Positions 34,270 through 44,214 of a stretch of DNA of 64,000 nt are shown piece by piece (the first letter of the stretch is position 1; each line of letters opens with the position of its first letter). This DNA comes from Planctomycetota bacterium. Lineage in GTDB: Bacteria > Planctomycetota > Phycisphaerae > Phycisphaerales > UBA1924. The notes beneath the pieces are model-generated. The model had not been told where the DNA came from and did not search any database. It saw only the letters and a program-made list of their open reading frames with translations. Made by a program: the position numbers and the translations under genes. Location: the NCBI GenBank assembly GCA_018242605.1, contig JAFEBP010000005.1, forward strand, positions 520,861 through 584,860. The letters are read 5' to 3'.

Positions 34270-36402
34270 ATGGCCGACCTGTCCCATATCCGTAACTTCG
34301 GTATCTGCGCCCACATCGACGCGGGCAAGACCACGGTGTCCGAGCGCATCCTGTTCTACACCGGCAAGAACTACAAGATCGGCGAAGTGCACGAAGGCAC
34401 CGCGACGATGGACTTCCTGCAGGAAGAGCAGGAACGCGGCATCACCATCCAGTCGGCCGCGACGACCTGCCCGTGGGAACGGTCCGGGCGCGAGTACAAG
34501 CTGAACCTCATCGACACCCCCGGCCACGTGGACTTCACCATCGAGGTCGAGCGTTCGCTCCGCGTGCTCGACGGCGCGGTGGCCGTGTTCGACGGCAAGG
34601 AAGGCGTCGAGGCCCAGTCCGAGACTGTGTGGCGTCAGGCGGACCGGTACAAGGTGCCGCGCATGTGCTTCGTCAACAAGATGGACAAGATCGGCGCGTC
34701 CTTCGAGTTCTCGTTCGGCACGATCAAGACCCGCCTGGGCGCCAACGGCATCGCCATCCAGATCCCCATCGGCCACGGTCACGAGCACAAGGGCGTGATC
34801 GATCTCATGACGATGAAGGCCTACTTCTTCGAAGGCGACAAGGGCGACACCGTCCGCGAGGTGGACGTGCCCGACGACATGAAGGAATACGCCAACGAGT
34901 GGCGCCACAAGATGGTCGAGAAGATCTCCGAGTTGGACGACCACCTCATGGAGAAGTACCTGACCGACGAGAAGTCGATCTCCATCGACGAGCTCAAGGC
35001 GGCCCTGCGCAGCGCGACGATCACGCGCCGCTGCTACCCCGTGCTCTGCGGCGCCGCGCTGCGGAACATCGGCATCCAGCTGCTGCTGGACGCGGTCGTG
35101 GACTTCCTCCCCAGCCCCACCGAGAAGCCCGACGTCACCGGCACCGACCCGCGCGACAAGGACCTGGCCCTCTCCCGCCCCCACGACCCCAAGGCCCCCT
35201 TCTCCGCCCTGGTCTTCAAGGTCGTCTCCGACAAGCACGGCGACCTCACCTACATCCGCGTCTACTCGGGCACGCTCACCAAGGGCACCCGACTGCTCAA
35301 TCCCGGCAACGGCAAGAAGGAAAACGTCAGCCGCATCTACGAGATGCACGCCCAGCACCGCAACGACCTCGACGAGACCACCGCCGGCAACATCGTCGCC
35401 GTCGTCGGCGTCAAGGATTCGTACACGGGCGACACGCTGTGCGACCAGGACGAGCCGATCATCCTGGAGCGCATGCACTTCCCCGAGCCCGTGATCGCCA
35501 TGTCGATCGAGCCCAAGACCCAGGACGACAAGCGCCGCCTCTCCGAGGCGCTGGGCATCATCCGGCGCGAGGACCCCTCCTTCCGCTCCAAGTTCGACGA
35601 CGAGACCGGCGAGACGATCATCTCCGGCATGGGCGAGCTCCACCTTGAGATCATCAAGAACAAGCTCGTCCGCGACATGAAGATCAACGTCAACGTCGGC
35701 AAACCCAAGGTGTCGTACCGCGAGGCGATCACCCGCAAGGTCACCGACGTCCGCGGCCTGTTCAAGAAGCAGACCGGCGGCCGCGGCCAGTACGGCGACT
35801 GCGTGATCACCCTCGAGCCCTTCACCGCGGCGCAGGCCGAGGCCGAGGAGCTGGACTACACGGACCTCATCGCGTTCGAGAACGGAACCGTCGGCGGCGT
35901 GATCCCCAAGGAGTTCGTGCCCAGCGTCGAGTACGGCATCCGCCAGACCGCCGTGACCGGCGTGAAGTTCGGCTACCCGCTGATCAACATCAAGGCCACA
36001 CTGACCTACGGCTCCTACCACGACGTCGACTCGTCGCAGGTGGCCTTCGAGCAGGCCGGCCGCCTGGCCCTGCTCGAAGCCGTCGAGAAGGCCGGTCCCG
36101 TCCTCCTCGAGCCGATCATGAAGGTCGTCGTCACGGTGCCCAACGAGTACCTGGGCAACGTCACCGGCGACATCTCCAGCCGCCGCGGCATGATCATCGA
36201 CACCGAAGACCGCGACCCGGTCAAGCTGGTGACGTGCGAAGTTCCGCTCTCGGAACTCTTCGGCTACACGACGTCGCTCCGCGGCATGTCCCAGGGCCGC
36301 GCCAGCAACACGATGGAGTTCCTCGAGTACCGCCCCATGCCGGTCAGCATGATGAAGCAGTTCCTCGAGGAGCAGCAGGGCGGCAAGGGCACCAAGAAGT
36401 AA
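34270..36402 (+). CDS. fusA: Elongation factor G
   Basis: The 710-residue protein has five-domain EF-G architecture. G1 is AHIDAGKTT, switch II is DTPGHVDF, and NKMD is G4. RGITI lies in switch I. Domain II begins near [21 protein letters not shown], domain III has GMGELHLEI, domain IV has [17 protein letters not shown], and domain V contains [12 protein letters not shown] and [17 protein letters not shown] uses GTP to move tRNA-mRNA on the ribosome and helps ribosome recycling. Unlike the usual str operon, neither rpsL/rpsG nor tuf flanks it. Planctomycetes often have several EF-G paralogues, and this copy could be any of them. Confidence 0.94.
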   Translation: MADLSHIRNFGICAHIDAGKTTVSERILFYTGKNYKIGEVHEGTATMDFLQEEQERGITIQSAATTCPWERSGREYKLNLIDTPGHVDFTIEVERSLRVLDGAVAVFDGKEGVEAQSETVWRQADRYKVPRMCFVNKMDKIGASFEFSFGTIKTRLGANGIAIQIPIGHGHEHKGVIDLMTMKAYFFEGDKGDTVREVDVPDDMKEYANEWRHKMVEKISELDDHLMEKYLTDEKSISIDELKAALRSATITRRCYPVLCGAALRNIGIQLLLDAVVDFLPSPTEKPDVTGTDPRDKDLALSRPHDPKAPFSALVFKVVSDKHGDLTYIRVYSGTLTKGTRLLNPGNGKKENVSRIYEMHAQHRNDLDETTAGNIVAVVGVKDSYTGDTLCDQDEPIILERMHFPEPVIAMSIEPKTQDDKRRLSEALGIIRREDPSFRSKFDDETGETIISGMGELHLEIIKNKLVRDMKINVNVGKPKVSYREAITRKVTDVRGLFKKQTGGRGQYGDCVITLEPFTAAQAEAEELDYTDLIAFENGTVGGVIPKEFVPSVEYGIRQTAVTGVKFGYPLINIKATLTYGSYHDVDSSQVAFEQAGRLALLEAVEKAGPVLLEPIMKVVVTVPNEYLGNVTGDISSRRGMIIDTEDRDPVKLVTCEVPLSELFGYTTSLRGMSQGRASNTMEFLEYRPMPVSMMKQFLEEQQGGKGTKK

Positions 36403-36442
36403 GCACCGCCCGACGCCTCTGATCTCGAGTTCGAAGAACACA

Positions 36443-36475
36443 AACAACCCCGGCTCACGCCGGGGCTGTTTTCTG
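36443..36475. terminator. Bidirectional terminator between fusA and the VWA gene
   Basis: AACAACCCCGGC-TCAC-GCCGGGGCTGTT forms a 12-bp stem (one mismatch) with a 4-nt loop, followed by TTCTGTTT. Upstream on the other side is AACAAAC. It can end fusA and possibly the convergent gene. Confidence 0.8.
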
Positions 36476-36505
36476 TTTGAGGAGTTTGCGCCTCCACCGC
36501 TCGGT

Positions 36506-38212
36506 TCAGGAGATGATGGAGCGACGCTGCTTGACGTAATCCCAGAGAACGAAGCGGTCCAGATCCTTGCCGGCGGTGAAGAAGACCCGGCCGCGGGTGG
36601 ACCGGGCGAGTCGGTGCGCGAACTGAATGTCCTCGCTGGCCTGGCTCCAGGACGGGATCAGGAAGATGTTGATCGTGACGCCATCGCGGGCGCACAGCGC
36701 GGCCTCACGCATCGTCGCCTCTTCCGTACGGGGATCGGGCGGGTAGAGCATGAACAGTTCGTGACCCTCGAAGTGAGCCGTGGGCAGACCGTCGGTGATC
36801 AGGATGATCTGACGGTTGGGCGTCGGCTGATTCGCGAGCACGCGACGCGACAGAGACAACGCGTGCTGGATGTTGGTGAAATGCTGCGGGACCTGCATTT
36901 CCGAAAGCCGCGGATCACTCATATCAGCGCGGAGACGCACGACGGGGCGGTGGATCGTGACGGGCTTGGGCAGCAGCGCAGGGAGGTCGCCGATGTTCTG
37001 GAGCCTAGCGAACGTCGCCATTTCGATGAAGTTCAGGAAATCGCCCGGGTATTCGGTGCGGATGAGACCATCGAGCGCCAGGGCCATGCGCTTGCAGTGG
37101 ATGTACTGCCCGCCGTATCGCATGGAGCCGGACATGTCCATCAGGACCATCGTCGCGCATTTGGGGTTGTTGCGGGTGAGGTGGACGTTGATGTCGTCAC
37201 CGGTGACTCGGACTCGAGCGCCGGTCACTCCGCCCCTGGCCGCGGCGCTGAGGAGCGTGCCGACGGTGTCCATGTTCGCGGCGGAATCTCCGAACTCGTA
37301 GGGCCTGGTGCGTTCGAGTTCCGTGGCGCCTTCACCCTGGATGGGGCCGGTGTGACGCCCGGACCTGGCCGCGGCGAGGTCGCTGAATATCTCGGTCAGA
37401 AGGTTGCGTTGGAAGAGCCGAAGGGTCTTGGGAGTCAGCTTGAAGCCTTCGCGGCTGCGTTCGAGACCCTGGTTGCGGGCGGCTTCGCGGAGGTAATCCT
37501 CGATTTCCCGCTGCATGCGGTTGAGGTTCTCCATGGCGTCGGGGTCGGCAAACTCGGACAGCGCGTCCATGTCGATGATGCCGATGCGGGCGTCCTTCGC
37601 TGCCTGCTTGAGTTGCTCGAGCAGTTCGTCGATGGTTTCCAGTTCCTGCTTCACGGCGAGGGCCTCTTCGACGGTCAGAGCTTCGCGACCGGTGAACTCA
37701 TAGCGACCGGCCATTTCGTCGATCTGGTACTTGTCGGAGAGGCGTTCCAGAACGTGGAGCAATTGAATGGAGAAGGGAGCACGTTCATCGGCCTGACGAT
37801 TCCAGATGTTCTCCAGATCGGCGATCTGCTCTTCACGGACGGCCTTGATGTACGAATCGCGGAAGGCCTTCGGCGGCGCGGCTTCGCGTGCGGTGCGATC
37901 GAACTCGCGGGCGGCTGCCGAGCGGACCGAGTGGGTCTCGTACGTTGCGAGAATCCGGCGTTTGCGTTCGCGGAGCATCGCGGCCAAACTCTCGAGACTT
38001 GGGCCCAACTGGGGGAACATGCCGGGGTCGAGGCGGATCGCACGGGCGAGTTCCTCCTCCGTAAGTTCGCGCAGATCACCAAACGCGAGCATGTGCTCAA
38101 AGGCGGCACCGGCGATATCCGGCGGCGGTGCGGTGGGAGACGGGAACGACTTGGGGTCGTACCGCTGGTACGAGTGGATCAGGCCGGGCGGGGTTGGGTC
38201 GGAGTCGGGCAT
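36506..38212 (-). CDS. VWA-domain protein (CoxE/magnesium-chelatase-D-like)
   Basis: The 568-residue protein has a helical N-terminal ~330 residues (many charged helices such as RERKRRILATYETHSVRSAAAREFDR) and a C-terminal von Willebrand A domain with a complete MIDAS: DMSGSM, a downstream Thr in the FTNIQHALS region, and ITDGLPTAHFEG. Such VWA proteins usually partner with MoxR-type AAA+ ATPases, but none is adjacent. It follows asnB on the same strand after ~50 nt and ends before the shared terminator. Confidence 0.85.
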   Translation of the reverse strand: MPDSDPTPPGLIHSYQRYDPKSFPSPTAPPPDIAGAAFEHMLAFGDLRELTEEELARAIRLDPGMFPQLGPSLESLAAMLRERKRRILATYETHSVRSAAAREFDRTAREAAPPKAFRDSYIKAVREEQIADLENIWNRQADERAPFSIQLLHVLERLSDKYQIDEMAGRYEFTGREALTVEEALAVKQELETIDELLEQLKQAAKDARIGIIDMDALSEFADPDAMENLNRMQREIEDYLREAARNQGLERSREGFKLTPKTLRLFQRNLLTEIFSDLAAARSGRHTGPIQGEGATELERTRPYEFGDSAANMDTVGTLLSAAARGGVTGARVRVTGDDINVHLTRNNPKCATMVLMDMSGSMRYGGQYIHCKRMALALDGLIRTEYPGDFLNFIEMATFARLQNIGDLPALLPKPVTIHRPVVRLRADMSDPRLSEMQVPQHFTNIQHALSLSRRVLANQPTPNRQIILITDGLPTAHFEGHELFMLYPPDPRTEEATMREAALCARDGVTINIFLIPSWSQASEDIQFAHRLARSTRGRVFFTAGKDLDRFVLWDYVKQRRSIIS

Positions 38213-38262
38213 CTGTCAGTGGTGTATTCGCCGCGGAGCTAACTTTGGATGATGCCGACATC

Positions 38263-40179
38263 TCAGCCTCTCGCCCACATCGCCATGACCATCAGGACGT
38301 ACAACCTCTGGGCGTGATCGCGGAGGCCGAGCATGTGGTCATGCACCAGGCGTTCGACGTATCGGCGGTTGATGGAGATACCGAGCCGCGATTCGGGGAA
38401 CGGATCCGCCGAGCCGATGGCGTCGATGAGGAGCGTCTTCAGGCCGCCCTGGTTCGAGCGGAACCAGTCACCGAGCGGGATGGCGAAGCCTTGCTTGCGG
38501 CGTTTGGTGATGTCGACGGGGAGATGGCGGGTGGCGACACGGCGGAGAAGGCCCTTGGAAACTCCACCGGGCATGAGTTGCGAGATGGGACAACGCTGGG
38601 CCGCGGCGATGAGGGAGGATTCGAGGAATGGACAGCGAACCTCGAGCGCGACAGACATCGAGGCTGTGTCGGTTTTGCGGAGCAGGTCTCCGGGAAGGTA
38701 GTTGTGAAAGTCGTTCCAGAGTGCGTGGGAAACGGCGTCGTCGCCATCGAGCACCTGCGGATCGGGCGCCTCGCAGGGACCGAGCAGATCGTCGAGCAGG
38801 TGCGTGGGGAAGATGGAGCAAAGATCGCGATACCCATCGCGTGCGGCGGCGGCGGCGAAACGTGCGGCGCGAGTGCGTCGCGATCTTGGATCGGAGTTGG
38901 CGGGGATCATCGCGGCGAGTGAGGCGGAGGCCGCTCGCAGCGGCGCGGGCAGGCGATCGACATACCGGGCGGCGCGGTGGCGGTCGTAGCCGCCGAAGAG
39001 TTCATCGCCGCCGTCCCCGCTCAGCGCGACTTTGACGTGCCGGCGTGCAGCGCGACTGACCCAGTATGTAGGCAGGAGCGAACTGTCACCGAAAGGGAGG
39101 CCGAGTTCTTGGATTAGCGAGGTCAGATCTTCGGCGGGGTGGGCTTCGCAGTCGAGTGTGGAGTGAGTGGTGTGCAGGTGGTCCGCGACCGTCTGGGCGA
39201 ATCGGGATTCATCGAGTCTGGCATCGGGCATACGGACGCTGAACGTCTGCAGAGAGCCTGCGGCCTTCATCGCGTTTGCCGCGATGAGCGATGAATCGAT
39301 GCCACCAGAAAGGAAACAACCCAGGGGGACATCTGATTCGAGCCGCGAAGCTACCGCGGTGGCGAGGAGGCGATCGACGCGGTCGTCGTCCAGATGTTCG
39401 TTTCGTGCGGGGGGAACTTCGAACCGCTGGTTCGAGAATGGGGTGGGTTGCGGTCCCGATGGAGCCACGATCGACCAGTGGGCCGGGGGATGATTTGCGA
39501 TGACGCCGGTGGGATCGGTTTCCGAATAGCCAAATCGCAACCAGCGGCGAGTGGATTCGCCGGGCGGCTCGTTGGAGCACCGCTGAAGCGTCAGGCCAAG
39601 ATCGGACAATGACTGCAACCCGGTAGGCGTACTCGCGATGGCGAAGACTGAGGCGCCTTGGTGCCTGCCGCGGCACCAATAGAGCGGCTTTTCCCCGACG
39701 CGATCGCGTGCCAGCAGCAGATCACCCGTGCGGCCGTCCCAGATTGCGCAGGCGAACATTCCTTCGAGGCGCGCGAAGGCGTCGGGGCCCCACTGCTTCC
39801 AGGCGAGCAGCAGTACTTCCGTATCGCTATGGTCGGAGCGGAACTCGACGCCGGAGGACATGAGACTGCGACGCAGGTCGCGGTGGTTGTAGATGCAGCC
39901 GTTGAAGACGAGGGCGCACTGGCCGCGAGGGTCTGCAACAACCATGGGCTGCTGGCCGCCGCGGGCGTCAAGAATTGTGAGGCGGCGGTGCACCAATGCG
40001 ACGTCGATCGTGCTGCCGTCGGGGCGTTGAACGCGATCACGGAATCGACCGTGTTCGTCGGGTCCACGGTGCGCGATGCGGGATTCGAGCGCGTCAAGCC
40101 ATGCATCGGGGATGGATGTCTCACGCGCCGGGACCTCGCCGCGGGAGGAGGTCTTGAGGATGACGGCGATTCCGCACAC
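38263..40179 (-). CDS. asnB: Glutamine-hydrolysing asparagine synthetase
   Basis: 638 residues. The start is GTG 40179, so the mature N-terminus is the nucleophile Cys2 of the class II glutaminase (MCGIAVILK). HRRLTILD, NGCIYNHRDLR and the SDTEVLL box follow. The synthetase half has the pyrophosphate loop FLSGGIDSSLIAA and VALSGDGGDELFGGY, then DLLRKTDTASMSVALEVRCPFL. It converts aspartate to asparagine with ATP and glutamine; homologues also amidate cell-wall or polysaccharide precursors. It sits between a membrane glycosyltransferase and a VWA protein with gaps of 27 and 50 nt, so an envelope role is possible. Confidence 0.92.
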   Translation of the reverse strand: MCGIAVILKTSSRGEVPARETSIPDAWLDALESRIAHRGPDEHGRFRDRVQRPDGSTIDVALVHRRLTILDARGGQQPMVVADPRGQCALVFNGCIYNHRDLRRSLMSSGVEFRSDHSDTEVLLLAWKQWGPDAFARLEGMFACAIWDGRTGDLLLARDRVGEKPLYWCRGRHQGASVFAIASTPTGLQSLSDLGLTLQRCSNEPPGESTRRWLRFGYSETDPTGVIANHPPAHWSIVAPSGPQPTPFSNQRFEVPPARNEHLDDDRVDRLLATAVASRLESDVPLGCFLSGGIDSSLIAANAMKAAGSLQTFSVRMPDARLDESRFAQTVADHLHTTHSTLDCEAHPAEDLTSLIQELGLPFGDSSLLPTYWVSRAARRHVKVALSGDGGDELFGGYDRHRAARYVDRLPAPLRAASASLAAMIPANSDPRSRRTRAARFAAAAARDGYRDLCSIFPTHLLDDLLGPCEAPDPQVLDGDDAVSHALWNDFHNYLPGDLLRKTDTASMSVALEVRCPFLESSLIAAAQRCPISQLMPGGVSKGLLRRVATRHLPVDITKRRKQGFAIPLGDWFRSNQGGLKTLLIDAIGSADPFPESRLGISINRRYVERLVHDHMLGLRDHAQRLYVLMVMAMWARG

Positions 40180-40206
40180 AGGAAGAGAGTACGAGCCGGA
40201 TTTGAT

Positions 40207-41685
40207 TCAGTTCGGTGACGGATTGGACACGTACACGGCGAACACCGTACCGGACTTGTCGGCGGCGGTGATCGCGATTTGACGGGTAGCGATTCCGAAG
40301 AACGCGGCACGCACTTCATCGGTTTCGCGGCACACGAATGGTGTTCCGGGCGACCTCTTTGCCGCGTCCACCGCTTGAGACAGAGTGAGGCCGGGCTGCT
40401 TGACTCCAAAGGCGAACTGAGCGTCCCAGGTGGTGTTCAGAAACTCTGGCGGGGATTTCCTGGCTTGAATGGACGAAACGAACTTCTGGTGCAGTTCAAG
40501 CACCGCTAAGGTCTCCTGAACCTGGGAATCGGCGAGGCGTCCCTTGTGATTCCACCACCACCCACCGCCCACCATCGCCGCAACGACGATCATGGTGACG
40601 GACCATCGCAGTTTCTCAGGGGCGGAAGCGGTCCAGAAGACTACTTCGCGACCCGCGAAGATCGCCGCGGCTGGGATGAGCGGAAGGAGCAGGTCGCCGC
40701 GCTGGTGTGGCGCCGCGCAAAAGATCAGCAACCCCGCCACGAACCAGCACAGCAAGAATCGCTCCGCGCGGCGATTTGTCTCATCGGTCTCGGGTTTCAG
40801 AAATGCACGGATCATTCCGATGACTGCGGGGATGCACCAAGGGATGTATCGCAGAACGAAGTAAATCGGTGGTTGATACCACTTGCTGAATGGGCCGGCT
40901 TTCGTGATCTCGTGGTGCATGGCGTGGCCAACGAGTTCCTGGCCGATCATCTTGTCGATGACGGGCTGGCCCCCCACCTTCACGGCGAGCAGGAACCAAC
41001 CACCCAGAATGGCGAGCCAGATCAAAGCGCCGGGAAGAACGCTCCAATCCAGCCCACCACGGCGTCGTTCCCATGCGGCGGCGAAGAGTCCGCCGGATGC
41101 AAGGACCACGCCGAGCGGGCCCTTGGTCATTGAGGCGGCGGCGGCCGCGAGCCAAAACCACATCCAGGAGCGAGCTGACGCGGGTTGGTTCCACGCGTGC
41201 CAAGCGGCGAACGCCGCGGCGGCGACCGTGAGCGCGAAGAGCGCATCGGAGCGGGCGCAGCACAGATGCTTGATCGTGAGCATGGAGAGCACGAAAGCGA
41301 GCCCGGCGAACAGGCCTTGCCATGCGCCGAACCATCTCGCGGCGAAGTACCGCACAAGCAACCCACAACCAATGACCGCCAACCCCGAGGGGATGTACAT
41401 CGCGGATGCGTTCACTTCGCCCAGGACTATCGCCACCAGAGCGCACAGCCACTGGTACAGGGGCGGTTTGGACATGATCGCGCCCTCGAAATCCGTCTGA
41501 ACCGCCCAGCGGTGATTCAGAATGATGTCGAGTGTGTAGCCCCACGGCTTGAGTTGGTCATCGTCGAGCATGTCGGGCGCGGCGGTGAAGTGCGCGATCC
41601 AGGCGAGGAGGCCCGAGAGGACAATGACAGCGGACGCAACGGCGTTTGAACGTAAAGGTCGGGATTGGGAGTCAGAAGTGGACAT
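40207..41685 (-). CDS. ArnT/GT39-like membrane glycosyltransferase
   Basis: The 492-residue protein has about ten hydrophobic segments. The first periplasmic loop carries the acidic motif DMLDDDQLKPWGYTL, and after it comes SKPPLYQWLCALVAIVLGE, as in dolichyl/undecaprenyl-phosphate-sugar-dependent glycosyltransferases of the PMT/ArnT family. The C-terminal ~100 residues form a soluble domain. It should move a lipid-carried sugar onto a protein or lipid outside the membrane; the acceptor is unknown. The transglutaminase gene is divergent. Confidence 0.8.
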   Translation of the reverse strand: MSTSDSQSRPLRSNAVASAVIVLSGLLAWIAHFTAAPDMLDDDQLKPWGYTLDIILNHRWAVQTDFEGAIMSKPPLYQWLCALVAIVLGEVNASAMYIPSGLAVIGCGLLVRYFAARWFGAWQGLFAGLAFVLSMLTIKHLCCARSDALFALTVAAAAFAAWHAWNQPASARSWMWFWLAAAAASMTKGPLGVVLASGGLFAAAWERRRGGLDWSVLPGALIWLAILGGWFLLAVKVGGQPVIDKMIGQELVGHAMHHEITKAGPFSKWYQPPIYFVLRYIPWCIPAVIGMIRAFLKPETDETNRRAERFLLCWFVAGLLIFCAAPHQRGDLLLPLIPAAAIFAGREVVFWTASAPEKLRWSVTMIVVAAMVGGGWWWNHKGRLADSQVQETLAVLELHQKFVSSIQARKSPPEFLNTTWDAQFAFGVKQPGLTLSQAVDAAKRSPGTPFVCRETDEVRAAFFGIATRQIAITAADKSGTVFAVYVSNPSPN

Positions 41686-41872
41686 CCGGAGGGCGGATCA
41701 TTGCCATGCCAAGCCCGACGGGCTGGAATAGGCCGGGGGGCGTTAGGCGAATCAATGGACAACACCGATCAAATATGGAACCAAGCGGGCGTTCGCTGGT
41801 ACATACTGTTTAGGAAGACCGCCGCGGGGCTGAACATCTCCGCGGGACGTACCGCACGTCGGAACACCACAC

Positions 41873-43474
41873 ATGCACACTTCTCGCCGCGTATCTCGAA
41901 CCTTTGCCGCCGGACTCATTGCGCTCCTCGCGGGGCAGGCGTACTGCTTCCAGGATTCACAGCCCAAGCCGGTGCGTCCGACGCCGCCGCGACCGACCGC
42001 CCCTGATGCTCCAGCACCGGTTGCTCCCGGGACTCCGGCCACCCCCGGCAAGCCCGCGACGACCCCGCCTGCGGGCACCGCGCCGATGACGCCGGACATG
42101 CAGCCCACTGTCGCTTCCAAGCGCGGTGATCCGACGGTTGGGCCGTACATCACGCAGACGCTGCGGAAAGACAAGAACCTCACGGTGCGTGTGCGGCTGG
42201 CTTCAGACAGCTCCAAGCAGAAAGAACGCGTGCGTGATCCTCACACCGGGCAAACAGCGGACATGCCGAAGGTGACTCCGTTCGACATGAAGTCGATGGG
42301 GGTCATCTGGCCGATTCTGCCGGCGACCAGTTTCAGCGCTCCGATCGGCGATGGGGTTTCGGGCAAACTGCGTCTCAACGGCCAGGTGATGAGCGAGACG
42401 ATGACTCCGCTCGAGGGGTATCCGTGCGGGGTGCGGCTGGCTCGCTGGGATGTGAAGGCGGATGACGGACAGGTCATCACGTGTCGGCAGGTGCAGCTCG
42501 ACGTCACCGTCGCTGTCTCGCTGTTCAAGACCGATTTTGATGAGGCGTCCGCGCTGAAGGTTCCGTGGCCGACGGGACCATGGCCCAAGGAAGTTGCGAG
42601 TTGCATGGCCCCGCAGTTGTACGTGGAAACTGCGCTGGACGAGAACAACAAGGTCGTCAACTACGACGACGCGCCCCTGGCGGACGCGATCACGCAGTGG
42701 CTGGCCGCCGCGGGCGTGACCGATCCGAAGAAGGTGACGCCGGTGGCGCTCGCGAAGATCTTGACGGCGCGAGTATGGGGCCTGGTACAGATCTCGGATC
42801 AGATGATCTCGTCGGGCCATACCGGGCCGCAATACGGCGAGATCACGAACAACAGTGAGTTTGCGGGTGTGATCGTGCAACCGCCGAGTTCCACGCTCGC
42901 TAGTGGGCGTGGCTCCCGGGCCGATGTGGCCGCGCTGCTGTGCGCCGCGTTCAAGAAGGCGGGCCTTCCCGCCCGCACCGTCATCTGCTGGGACAGCGGC
43001 GACACTGACAAGGACGAAAAGGCAATCGGTGCGCGGAGGTCCAACTCCCGGGGCTTGCGGTACTGGGTCGAGTTCCCTGTGTTCGACGAGGACAAGAACA
43101 CGCTCAACTGGGTGCCCATCGACATCTACGAGCTGCGCAAGAGCGGCAGCCGGGCGCAGCCGCTGGAGCGGCCGTGGCGCTACTTCGGCACGCACCCCGA
43201 CGCCAACATGATCGTTCCGTTCGCCTTCCACTTCCACCCGCCGACCGACGTGGTTTCGTACGGCGCGCCGGCTTTCTGGGGCTGGTTTGTCACGCCCCAG
43301 GCTCCGGCCGCGGCGGATCAGTTCCTCACGTTCTCGTCTGCGGCGGCGAGCGTTCGTGGCGGCGACACGGCCGACAAGGGCGACGATTCGATGAACGATC
43401 CCAAGAAGCAGGAGCAGCAGAAGAAGGACCAGAAGAAGAAAGATGACGAGAAGAAGAAGAAACGCGGGTATTGA
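41873..43474 (+). CDS. Secreted transglutaminase-like protein with Lys-rich C-terminus
   Basis: 533 residues. A signal peptide (VSRTFAAGLIALLAGQAYC) is followed by a Pro/Ala-rich linker to ~residue 75. The segment ADVAALLCAAFKKAGLPARTVICWD, then RYWVEFPVFDEDKNTLNWVPIDIYE, fits the transglutaminase-like core, where a Cys begins the long helix and Asp lies in 'WVPIDI'. A His ligand is less certain. The last ~35 residues alternate Lys/Gln/Glu/Asp. It probably acts in the periplasm on proteins or peptides; the substrate is unknown. Confidence 0.7.
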   Translation: MHTSRRVSRTFAAGLIALLAGQAYCFQDSQPKPVRPTPPRPTAPDAPAPVAPGTPATPGKPATTPPAGTAPMTPDMQPTVASKRGDPTVGPYITQTLRKDKNLTVRVRLASDSSKQKERVRDPHTGQTADMPKVTPFDMKSMGVIWPILPATSFSAPIGDGVSGKLRLNGQVMSETMTPLEGYPCGVRLARWDVKADDGQVITCRQVQLDVTVAVSLFKTDFDEASALKVPWPTGPWPKEVASCMAPQLYVETALDENNKVVNYDDAPLADAITQWLAAAGVTDPKKVTPVALAKILTARVWGLVQISDQMISSGHTGPQYGEITNNSEFAGVIVQPPSSTLASGRGSRADVAALLCAAFKKAGLPARTVICWDSGDTDKDEKAIGARRSNSRGLRYWVEFPVFDEDKNTLNWVPIDIYELRKSGSRAQPLERPWRYFGTHPDANMIVPFAFHFHPPTDVVSYGAPAFWGWFVTPQAPAAADQFLTFSSAAASVRGGDTADKGDDSMNDPKKQEQQKKDQKKKDDEKKKKRGY

Positions 43475-43826
43475 TACGACTTTCTGCGGCCGAGGAGGGC
43501 TGGCTGCATCCAAGGCAGTTCAGTTGTTGGGTTCAGCTCTTGGAGCGCACTTGATCGACGCCCGGCGGCGTTGATTGTGGCGGTTGTGTTCATGCCGGAT
43601 TGCGGGGCACGTATCCTTTGCCCTGCGCCGTTCTGCAGTGAGAGCCTGAATCACTGCGCCGCAACGTTGCGGCATGTGCTGGATGCGATCGAAAACGTCG
43701 GGACTTGCCTGAAGATCCGGTGCAATCGGTGTCGCTGAGATCCGGTCGGGGAGCGACTGAAGGTCTTCGGTTACGGGCGAGATCGATTGGAACATCCGCA
43801 ACATCGCGGCCGCGGTAGACTTGCGC
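43475..43826. other. Gap without a visible gene
   Basis: About 350 nt. Frames on the minus strand (43520-43837) lack a ribosome site, motif or typical codon pattern. It ends with the TAGACT box upstream of the monooxygenase-fold gene. Confidence 0.4.
43816..43821 (+). promoter_or_regulatory. Candidate -10 box (TAGACT) of the gene at 43827
   Basis: TAGACT ends 5 nt before ATG 43827. No ribosome site lies between. Confidence 0.35.
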
Positions 43827-44141
43827 ATGACACACACGGGCCGCGTTGATCTACATTTGAGGTGCCGCGTCGCGGATGGAAGGCGAGAGGAGTTCCTGGC
43901 GTTCCTTCGCGAGGCGATTCTCTACTACGAATCACCGGGGGGAATCACGATCCGCCTGCTCGCGGACCTGAAGGACGACCACCGGTTCATTGAACTGGTG
44001 TTGTACGACGACCTGTCGGTCTACGAGCGAGATCAGGAGCGCGTGGCCAACGATCCTCAGATGAAGGTGTTCCTTGCACGGTGGCGGAGCTTTCTGGCAG
44101 AGCCGCCGATCGTTGAGGTGTATGGGCTGATGAAGCCTTGA
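43827..44141 (+). CDS. ABM-type (putative quinol monooxygenase) small protein
   Basis: 104 residues from ATG 43827; TTG 43821 is in frame. The pattern VDLHLRCRVADGRREEFLAFLREAILYYESPGGITIRLLADLKDDHRFIELVLYDDLSVYERDQERV, ending FLARWRSFLAEPPIVEVY, follows the dimeric alpha/beta-barrel of antibiotic biosynthesis monooxygenase/YgiN-like proteins. Their substrate is usually unknown. No partner gene is adjacent. Confidence 0.75.
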   Translation: MTHTGRVDLHLRCRVADGRREEFLAFLREAILYYESPGGITIRLLADLKDDHRFIELVLYDDLSVYERDQERVANDPQMKVFLARWRSFLAEPPIVEVYGLMKP

Positions 44142-44214
44142 CGGGCGCATCGATAACATCCGCGGGGCGAACCGCGTTTCACGTGTCGTGTCAGAAGCTA
44201 GACGTAAGGAACGC

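Noticed and set aside
43520..43837. 105-residue minus-strand frame between the transglutaminase and monooxygenase genes
   Set aside because: No ribosome site, no recognisable pattern, and it overlaps the start of the next gene in the opposite strand.
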